A stretch of DNA of 11,622 bases, from contig DGEG01000161.1 in assembly GCA_002385825.1 (NCBI GenBank), positions 1 through 11,622 of the forward strand, in the 5' to 3' direction. Shown here piece by piece: positions 5,596 through 10,618 of this stretch. The DNA is from Firmicutes bacterium UBA3932 (lineage in GTDB: Bacteria; Bacillota; Clostridia; Peptostreptococcales; Anaerovoracaceae). The position numbers were made by a program, and so were the translations under genes. Below the pieces are notes generated by a model, which was not told the origin of the DNA, did no database searches, and saw only the letters and a program-made list of their open reading frames with translations. Position 1 is the first letter of the stretch. Every line of letters begins with the position of its first letter.

Positions 5596-6600
5596 ATGAG
5601 AATCGGAATTCCCGAGGCTCTTCTCTTTCGGAGATATGAGCCTTTTATCAGAAAGTTTTTCGACAACCTGGAAGTGGATGTGGTTTACTCCGGACCTACG
5701 AATGGCGAAATCATGGAACGGGGGATTGCTCATTGTGTCGATGAGGCATGCCTGCCAATGAAAATATTTCAAGGGCATGTTGTTAAGTTGCAGGCGGAAT
5801 GTGACAAGGTGGTGGTCCCCAGGTTGATGAAATGCGAGTTCGGAGATTCTATTTGCCCGAAGTTTGTCGGATTGCCCGAGCTGGTGGGGAAAGGGAGAGC
5901 AGGCAGCAAGATTATCTTTACGGAACCATTGTATTTAAACGACAGGAATAAGTTGCGCAAGGCCGTAATAAAGCAGAGTAAGCAAATAGGCGTATCGAAG
6001 GCAAAGGTGAATGACGCGTTTCGAGCGGTTGAAGAGTTTGTGCGGGCAAGGAAGCAGGGAGAATGTTATGGAGCCGGAGCAGTTAGCTCCTGCGAAGGAG
6101 GGGGTGAAAACACCGGCGGCATAACGGGCATCCATGACGGCGCAATCAAGGTGGCGTTGCTTGGGCACCCGTACAATATTTCGGATTCCTATGCAAATAT
6201 GAATCTGGTGAGCAAGCTGAAACGCTTGGGGATTTGTCCCGTTACCGGAGATGAACTGACCCGGGAAGATATGGATGAGCAAATGACCGGCTTGATGAAA
6301 GCGCCATATTGGAGGTTTTACAGGGAGAATTTCGGCAAGGCCATGGCTTTATTAAAGAAAGGGAGCGTTGACGGAATCCTCTATGTTTCTTCGTTTTGCT
6401 GCGGCACGGATTCGGTGACCATTGAGATGATAAGAAGCAGGATTGGGGATTTTTCCATGCTGGTTTTAAAGCTGGACGAGCATACGGCGGAGGCGGGGAT
6501 GGATACCCGGCTGGAAGCCTTCGCCGAGCTCCTGGAACGCCGCCGGCAAAAATCAAAAGGGACAGTCCCTTTTGATTTTCTAAAAGGAGAGAAGGCATGA
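5596..6600 (+). CDS. DUF2229-type acyl-CoA dehydratase activase-related protein
   Basis: This is a member of the DUF2229 (CoA enzyme activase-related) family, which belongs to the 2-hydroxyacyl-CoA dehydratase superfamily of Fe-S proteins. From the ATG at 5596 it has 334 residues. The family start RIGIPEALLFRRYEPF (2-17) is followed by PTNGEIMERG (34-43), DEACLPMKIFQGHV (49-62, C52), PRLMKC (75-80), CPKFVGLPEL (87-96), HPYNISDSYAN (191-201), SSFCCGTDS (265-273) and DEHTAEAGMDTRLEAF (294-309). The cysteines C52, C80/C87 and C268/C269 are likely cluster ligands by analogy with dehydratase subunits. An open frame continues upstream to 5524 but runs through the terminator hairpin and lacks family sequence, while GGGAGA (5586-5591) precedes 5596. 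The last codons contain a 31-nt palindrome, giving the tail QKSKGTVPFDF. The stop overlaps the next start (ATGA). Substrate is unknown. Confidence 0.85.
   Translation: MRIGIPEALLFRRYEPFIRKFFDNLEVDVVYSGPTNGEIMERGIAHCVDEACLPMKIFQGHVVKLQAECDKVVVPRLMKCEFGDSICPKFVGLPELVGKGRAGSKIIFTEPLYLNDRNKLRKAVIKQSKQIGVSKAKVNDAFRAVEEFVRARKQGECYGAGAVSSCEGGGENTGGITGIHDGAIKVALLGHPYNISDSYANMNLVSKLKRLGICPVTGDELTREDMDEQMTGLMKAPYWRFYRENFGKAMALLKKGSVDGILYVSSFCCGTDSVTIEMIRSRIGDFSMLVLKLDEHTAEAGMDTRLEAFAELLERRRQKSKGTVPFDFLKGEKA
6549..6579. repeat. 31-nt perfect palindrome inside the 3' end of the DUF2229 gene
   Basis: Two perfect 15-nt arms (6549-6563, beginning AAAATCAAAAGGGAC, and 6565-6579) are separated by a single A. 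The element is read through in frame as QKSKGTVPFDF, downstream of the last recognisable family motif. It ends 4 nt before the AAGGAGAG ribosome binding site (6584-6591) of the next gene. It has the look of a dispersed palindromic repeat or small non-autonomous mobile element; similar GGGAC-GTCCC cores are common in bacterial intergenic repeats. In RNA it would form a very stable hairpin at the junction of the two cistrons. Confidence 0.85.
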
Positions 6601-7736
6601 AACTGACTTTTCCCAGGTTCGGGGACAGTAATATATATGGGCGCCTGCTTTTCCGGGAACTGGGCGTGGATTTTGTCGTCCCTGCTCCCAACAGCGCTGA
6701 AGGTCTGGAGCGGGGCGCGGCCAGGGCTCCGGAAGACATTTGCCTTCCTTTTAAATTGATGATAGACAATTTGTTATCGGCCTGGGAACAGGGCGCGGAT
6801 ACGGTTATCATGCCTGCCACCATGGGGCCTTGTCGTTTGGGCGAGTACGGGGAACTTCTTGCCGTTACCATGAGAAAGCAAGGGTGCGATTTCAGGTGGA
6901 TACTCCTCGATTCGATTTCTGCGATAGGTGTGAAGGAGTTGGTACATCGTCTCGCCCAAGCGGTGGAGGATTCCCTTTGCAGCAAGCGGCAGATCTTTCG
7001 CGTCTTGAGGAAGACCTACACCCTTATAAAAGAATTTGAAAAATTAGAAGCGGAAGTTCGCAGGTTAAGCCCTTATGACAAAACGGCGGGATCTTCAAAA
7101 GCTGTTTTGAGGACCTGTCGCAGAGCCCTGGAACAGGCAGAGGAACTTTCCGAGGCTATAAATATAGTCAGGCAGAGCAAGAAGGAGCTTCACAGCCTCC
7201 CGCGGGATATGAGCAAGCGCCCGTTGCGGTTGTTGGTCACGGGGGAAATCTATACGCAGATCGAGGCCTTTGCCAATCATTATATAGAAGACACGCTGAT
7301 GGATCTGGGAGTGTCTTTTGAAAAGAACATAAGCATCGGCTGGTGGGTTCGAAATACGGTGCTGAATCCCTTTGGAGGAATGCTGGCGGAGGCAAAGAAA
7401 AATCCTCTCATGCCTCACCGGATCGGGGGATATGCTAAAGAAACCATCAATGAAGCTCTTCGCTGCAAGAAGGAAGGATTTGACGGGATTCTGCAGCTTT
7501 TTCCCGTAGGATGCATGCCTGAAATCGTCGCAAAGTCGGTATTTGACGGATTGGCAAAAGATGAAGGTTTGCCGGTGCTTTCCATTGTATATGACGAAAT
7601 GGGTGGTGAAGCGGGATACCTCACACGAATCGAAGCGTTTATAGATATGCTTGAAAGAAAGAGGGACATGGAGAATGTATTATCTGGGGATAGATGTAGG
7701 ATCGGTAAGCACGGATTTTGTTGTAATGGACGATAA
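6597..7736 (+). CDS. HgdB-like 2-hydroxyacyl-CoA dehydratase-family protein
   Basis: This is the second Fe-S protein of the cassette, related to the dehydratase/CoA-protein-activase family. It has 379 residues. Motifs run in the same order as in the protein before it: MKLTFPRFGDSNIYGRLLF (1-19), EDICLPFKL (46-54, C49), MPATMGPCRLGEYGE (72-86, C79), a helical, charged middle (about 130-200), LLVTGEIYT (212-220), QLFPVGCMPEIVAKSV (300-315, C306) and DEMGGEAGYLTRIEAFIDML (333-352). The parallel with the DUF2229 protein suggests the two form a heterodimer, each with a cluster, as in HgdA/HgdB. The ATG at 6597 overlaps the upstream stop by 4 nt. The last 20 residues (NVLSGDRCRIGKHGFCCNGR) overlap the next gene by 62 nt and look like a spurious extension after loss of an earlier stop. 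No substrate can be assigned. Confidence 0.82.
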   Translation: MKLTFPRFGDSNIYGRLLFRELGVDFVVPAPNSAEGLERGAARAPEDICLPFKLMIDNLLSAWEQGADTVIMPATMGPCRLGEYGELLAVTMRKQGCDFRWILLDSISAIGVKELVHRLAQAVEDSLCSKRQIFRVLRKTYTLIKEFEKLEAEVRRLSPYDKTAGSSKAVLRTCRRALEQAEELSEAINIVRQSKKELHSLPRDMSKRPLRLLVTGEIYTQIEAFANHYIEDTLMDLGVSFEKNISIGWWVRNTVLNPFGGMLAEAKKNPLMPHRIGGYAKETINEALRCKKEGFDGILQLFPVGCMPEIVAKSVFDGLAKDEGLPVLSIVYDEMGGEAGYLTRIEAFIDMLERKRDMENVLSGDRCRIGKHGFCCNGR

Positions 7737-8631
7737 TCTGAAAATAGTAGATCAGTTATACCTGAAGACGAAAGGGGCGCCCATCGATGCGGTGAAGGAA
7801 GGGTTGGGGCAGCTGTCCGGCCGCTTCCGGGACGAAGAGATTTTGGGCGTGGGGACCACCGGAAGCGGCCGGGCGCTGGCCTCGGCCATCGCCGGCGGGG
7901 ATGCGGTGAAAAACGAGATAACCGCCCACGCCGTAGCTGCCGCAACCCTGGACCCGGAGATCCGAACCGTGCTCGAGATCGGAGGGCAGGACTCAAAAAT
8001 AATATTGCTACGAAACGGGGTGATTTCGGATTTTGCCATGAATACGGTCTGTGCCGCCGGCACCGGATCCTTTCTCGATCGTCAGGCGGAACGGCTGGGA
8101 ATTTCCGTGGAGGAACTGGGCAAAATGGCAGCCATGGCCGAAAATCCTGTAAGCATTGCGGGGAGATGTGCGGTGTTCGCGGAGTCGGACATCATACATA
8201 AGCAGCAGCTTGGGTGTAGGATGGACGATATTATTGCGGGGATGTCAAAAGCGTTGGTGCGCAACTACCTGTCCAACGTGGCCAAAGGTAAAACAATTCT
8301 GCCGAAAATTTGCTTCCAGGGAGGAGTTGCAGCTAATGAAGGGATCCGAAGAGCTTTCGAGGAAACCCTTGGAACGCCTGTAATCGTTCCCGAATACCAC
8401 AAGGTAATGGGAGCCTTCGGCGCCGCCATACTGGCCAAAGAAAAAATTAAAAAGCCAGCTCTCAAATCCAAGTTCCGGGGTTTTCAGACAGCCAATGAGC
8501 CCATCGAAAGCCGCAGCTTCAATTGCAGAGACTGCGATAATCGCTGCCAGGTCACTGTGCTCTATTCGGGAGACCGGCAGTTAGGCTGCTTCTCCGACCG
8601 CTGCGGCAAGTACCAGAATAACAATTTTTAG
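7675..8631 (+). CDS. BadF/HgdC-type ATPase activase of a CoA-dehydratase-like enzyme
   Basis: This is an ASKHA-fold ATPase of the BadF/BadG/BcrA/HgdC family. Such activases are homodimers with one bridging [4Fe-4S] cluster and use ATP hydrolysis to push a low-potential electron into a partner enzyme. From the ATG at 7675 it has 318 residues: phosphate-1 loop GIDVGSVSTDFVV (5-17), GTTGSGR (60-66), EIGGQDSK (101-108), and the cluster cysteines C126 in NTVCAAGTGSF and C165 in AGRCAVFAESD. Their spacing of 39 is the same as C127/C166 of HgdC. FQGGVAANEG (214-223) and VMGAFGAA (244-251) complete the fold. A tail adds C284, C287, C291, C305 and C310, absent from the short HgdC and probably another metal site. 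GAGGGA (7661-7666) supports this start. The gene overlaps the previous one by 62 nt and closes the cassette. Confidence 0.88.
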   Translation: MYYLGIDVGSVSTDFVVMDDNLKIVDQLYLKTKGAPIDAVKEGLGQLSGRFRDEEILGVGTTGSGRALASAIAGGDAVKNEITAHAVAAATLDPEIRTVLEIGGQDSKIILLRNGVISDFAMNTVCAAGTGSFLDRQAERLGISVEELGKMAAMAENPVSIAGRCAVFAESDIIHKQQLGCRMDDIIAGMSKALVRNYLSNVAKGKTILPKICFQGGVAANEGIRRAFEETLGTPVIVPEYHKVMGAFGAAILAKEKIKKPALKSKFRGFQTANEPIESRSFNCRDCDNRCQVTVLYSGDRQLGCFSDRCGKYQNNNF

Positions 8632-8634
8632 CGT

Positions 8635-9141
8635 CTATTGCAGTTCTCTAATAAGCCGTCTGTATAATAAATATACCAACAGCCCTTCTACCACGGTTAC
8701 AATTAAAGCTACAGGAGCCCGCGCCGCTAATAATTCCCAATATCCTGTTCCGTACAGCTGGGATAACAACAAAGTGGTCAGTCCGATGCTTGTGGCCAGG
8801 TTTGTGATGAGGATGATTGCATAAACCCGCAAAAGGCTGATTCTCTTCAGAAGCAATGGCTTTAACAGGGCAGGCAGCACCCCTGCCAGAATAGGAGAAA
8901 TGGTTAAAGGTGGATACCAGGGAAAGGGAGAGAAGAAGGAAGCTCCGACTATGTCTGCCACTGCCCCGGTAAATCCGCCTGCTACGGGTCCCAGGAGAAG
9001 ACTTGCCAATATAATGGGAATGTTTCCGAAACTGATGCGAACGCTTTGCGTGATCCAGATTACCATGAACCGTGCTAATATTATGCTGATGGCCGCAAAG
9101 AGTGCCATGAGTATCAGAGTCTTTGTGCTGAACTTTTTCAT
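8635..9141 (-). CDS. folT: FolT, folate-specific S component of an ECF transporter
   Basis: FolT is the small membrane protein that binds folate and docks onto the shared EcfA/EcfA'/EcfT energising module, which is encoded elsewhere. The 168 residues match S-component size and contain about six hydrophobic helices. The signature RISFGNIPIILASLLLGP (35-52) followed by GGFTGAVADIVGA and FPWYPP matches FolT-family proteins. The N-terminus MKKFSTKTLILMALFAAISI is typical. Substrate identity is strongly supported by the tetrahydrofolate riboswitch immediately upstream. The start is the ATG at 9141 with AGGGGGA (9149-9155) 7 nt before it. It converges on the activase gene with only 3 nt between the two stops, and I see no terminator there. 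It is a single-gene unit with its own promoter. Confidence 0.88.
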   Translation of the reverse strand: MKKFSTKTLILMALFAAISIILARFMVIWITQSVRISFGNIPIILASLLLGPVAGGFTGAVADIVGASFFSPFPWYPPLTISPILAGVLPALLKPLLLKRISLLRVYAIILITNLATSIGLTTLLLSQLYGTGYWELLAARAPVALIVTVVEGLLVYLLYRRLIRELQ

Positions 9142-9160
9142 AAAAAAATCCCCCTGTTCA

Positions 9161-9179
9161 TAGTGTAGTTACTACACTA
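9161..9179 (-). promoter_or_regulatory. Hairpin in the folT expression platform
   Basis: TAGTGTAG and CTACACTA form a perfect 8-bp stem around a TAA loop, 5 nt before the folT Shine-Dalgarno. The T run (the seven bases before the ATG) is too far from the stem for a normal terminator, which suggests control of translation rather than transcription. A CT-rich stretch (9181-9193, read TTCCTTCCTTCT on this strand) could pair with AGGGGGA of the ribosome binding site in an alternative fold. The switching model is inference. Confidence 0.5.
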
Positions 9180-9218
9180 AAGAAGGAAGGAATCTACTTC
9201 ATATTCTCCTTTAATGCA

Positions 9219-9329
9219 GTAGCGGATGCGATATTGTATCGCAACAAACGTTTTTCGTTCATGGGCAACATCCCATCCCATGACACTGTGCCCTGAAATT
9301 TCAGGACGAACGCACAATATCTACTCTAC
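9219..9329 (-). ncRNA. Tetrahydrofolate (THF) riboswitch controlling folT
   Basis: Read on the minus strand, the region starts GTAGAGTAGATATTGTGCG and ends ATCGCATCCGCTAC, the conserved blocks of the THF riboswitch class (RF01831). Pairings visible: P1 GTAG/CTAC at the ends; P2 ATATTGT/ACAATAT; P3 CATGGG/CCCATG with the conserved loop ATGGGATGTTG; and a hairpin AACG-AAAA-CGTT. In the known crystal-structure class the conserved GGGAUG loop and the GCAUCCGCU strand interact over long range. These RNAs bind tetrahydrofolate and repress folate transport or synthesis genes, which fits FolT just downstream. An extra 8-bp hairpin (9290-9307) is inserted between the GCGTT block and P3. Confidence 0.93.
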
Positions 9330-9337
9330 TTTCCACA

Positions 9338-9366
9338 AGGATAGCATGATCATAATATATTTTCAA
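9338..9366 (-). promoter_or_regulatory. Sigma-A promoter of the folT riboswitch transcript
   Basis: On the minus strand TTGAAA (9366-9361) and TATCCT (9343-9338) are 17 nt apart. The predicted start is just before the first base of the riboswitch P1 stem. The promoter overlaps the last three bases and the end of the DUF4363 gene. The -10 is only a 4/6 match. Confidence 0.5.
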
Positions 9367-9730
9367 TAGTAATAAGTTCATTTTCGTAAAGGAACAGGAG
9401 AAGATGGCGAAGGGCTGCCAATTCAGCAATTGCCGAGGCTGATTCCCGGCTCCGGCAATATGCCTCGGCCCGAACCAGGGCCGACTCCACATCGTTTATA
9501 GAGACGGAATCAAAGAATAAAGAATAGACGAGCCGCCTGCCATACCATTTCGCCGAAACACGGGCAATGGCATCCTGTGCTTGCTTCCAGTCGTTTGTTT
9601 CTATCGATGTGACGGCGATATCGATATCCGTCGCCATTTTGTCCACATCCACATCTGCATAATCGATAAAGACCCGCCAGGTTATCAGCAAAACGACGGT
9701 TACGGCAATGGCGATCCATAATGCTTTCAT
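9350..9730 (-). CDS. DUF4363 family membrane-anchored protein
   Basis: This 126-residue protein has one N-terminal hydrophobic segment (residues about 3-22, KALWIAIAVTVVLLITW), a positively charged flank and no signal peptidase site that I can see. The rest (about 30-126) is predicted to be helical, with IETNDWKQAQDAIARVSAKW and a C-terminal leucine-rich helix. Size, layout and pairing with a DUF421 gene fit the DUF4363 family of Clostridia, whose function is unknown. Its ATG overlaps the stop of the DUF421 gene (ATGA), with AGGAGAG as ribosome binding site, so the two proteins are probably made together and may form a membrane complex. The bulk of the protein would lie outside the cytoplasm if the helix is a simple anchor, but topology is uncertain. 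Confidence 0.72.
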   Translation of the reverse strand: MKALWIAIAVTVVLLITWRVFIDYADVDVDKMATDIDIAVTSIETNDWKQAQDAIARVSAKWYGRRLVYSLFFDSVSINDVESALVRAEAYCRSRESASAIAELAALRHLLLFLYENELITIENIL

Positions 9731-10455
9731 TGCATATCACTCTCCTGGGATTGGCTTATTGCATTGTTTGTCCCAGGCGATGTTTTTGTCTTGGGATGAA
9801 TATAGATTACCCCGTTTTCATCGACAAAACAGAGAAATACCTGGCTGTAATCCGTGATACCATCGGAAGCAAGCCGGCGCTTCAGGGTGTCTTCGTCTAC
9901 CGCAGAACGCAGAAGATTCTCCCTGTACAGGGTTCCGTCTGCGACAAGAACCATAGGCAGGCTTTCGGCACCTGCGGGTATTCCTAAATCCTGTTTCGTG
10001 ACAGGCTCCTTCTCCGGCTTGGGGATAACACTCATATCTCCGTTGGCTTCAAGAATTGCATACTCAACGTCGGCTATGGAAGGATAGTTTTTGATGCGCA
10101 GCTGTTGGGTGAGATCGTCGATGGTTATCCGGTATTTCCTCATTTCACTTTCGTTCACGCGGCCTTTTTCTATTATTATAGAAGCCTTGCCTTTTACAAT
10201 GTTGGTAATGGCGGGGCTTTTAATGGACAGTACAGAGATGATAATCTGGATCAGGAGCAGCCCCATCATTGCCGACACTCCCGTAATAACGGACACATTG
10301 GGTGATGTAATGGCCAGAGTGGCAATTTCCGCGATCATAAAAAGGGCAACCAACTGAAAGGGATCCATTTTAGACAGTTCACCCTTTCCCATAACCCGGA
10401 TCACAAACAGGGCTACCATGTAAAGAATAACGGTTCGAATAAAAATATTGATCAA
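9727..10455 (-). CDS. DUF421 (YetF/YcaP-like) membrane protein
   Basis: This belongs to the DUF421 family: about three N-terminal membrane helices (residues about 4-20, 35-51 and 57-78) and a cytoplasmic alpha/beta domain. Family landmarks are VIRVMGKGELSKMDPFQLV near the N-terminus and, after the membrane part, KGRVNESEMRKYRITIDDL, LRIKNYPSIADVEYAILEAN and SVIPKPE. Starting at the TTG at 10455 gives 242 residues, the usual family size; GGGAGGA (10463-10469) lies 8 nt upstream by its core. An upstream ATG at 10533 would add 26 polar residues lying before that ribosome binding site and is less likely. A C-terminal tail (PKTKTSPGTNNAISQSQESD) is low-complexity and hydrophilic. Several such genes are found in spore formers, but the molecular function is unknown. 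It is coupled to DUF4363. Confidence 0.82.
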   Translation of the reverse strand: MINIFIRTVILYMVALFVIRVMGKGELSKMDPFQLVALFMIAEIATLAITSPNVSVITGVSAMMGLLLIQIIISVLSIKSPAITNIVKGKASIIIEKGRVNESEMRKYRITIDDLTQQLRIKNYPSIADVEYAILEANGDMSVIPKPEKEPVTKQDLGIPAGAESLPMVLVADGTLYRENLLRSAVDEDTLKRRLASDGITDYSQVFLCFVDENGVIYIHPKTKTSPGTNNAISQSQESDMQ

Positions 10456-10520
10456 GGAATTGTCCTCCCGTGATTGTTTATGCTTATCCTTTGCAAATGT
10501 TTTGCTTGTTATTCCCAAGT

Positions 10521-10548
10521 TTGATAGAATCAATTTGTGAATTGTAAA
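10521..10548 (+). promoter_or_regulatory. Candidate promoter for the MFS transporter gene
   Basis: TTGATA (10521-10526, 5/6) and TGTAAA (10543-10548, 4/6) are 16 nt apart in the divergent intergenic region. Transcription would begin near 10555, inside the hairpin described for the leader, so either the promoter or the hairpin model needs adjustment. Weak, pattern-only evidence. Confidence 0.3.
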
Positions 10549-10615
10549 GTTGGCGCTTGCTTGTACTCGCTGGAGCGCAACTCTACACTTTTAATAAGTG
10601 ATACGCGGAGCGCAA
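10548..10615 (+). promoter_or_regulatory. Leader with repeated GGAGCGCAA and alternative hairpins
   Basis: AGTTGGCGCT (10548-10557) can pair with AGCGCAACT (10574-10582) with one bulged base and a 16-nt loop. The nonamer GGAGCGCAA within the right arm (10572-10580) is repeated at 10607-10615, where its GGAG is the likely ribosome binding site of the MFS gene. The left arm could therefore pair with either copy. A small CACTT/AAGTG stem lies between them. Regulation is inferred, not shown. Confidence 0.35.
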
Positions 10616-10618
10616 AAG

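Noticed and set aside
6242..6985. 247-codon open frame on the minus strand
   Set aside because: It crosses the junction of two well-supported plus-strand genes and has a proline/serine/arginine-rich composition typical of an antisense artefact.
9194..9212. Two-codon reading frame (ATG-AAG-TAG) with AAAGGAG in the folT leader
   Set aside because: The gap between Shine-Dalgarno and ATG is only 3 nt, shorter than usual, so it was not annotated as a gene; it is mentioned only under the expression platform.
10456..10533. N-terminal extension of the DUF421 protein from the ATG at 10533
   Set aside because: It adds a polar, lysine-rich stretch before the first membrane helix and lies upstream of the GGGAGGA site that fits the TTG at 10455. 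A start at 10533 cannot be wholly excluded.
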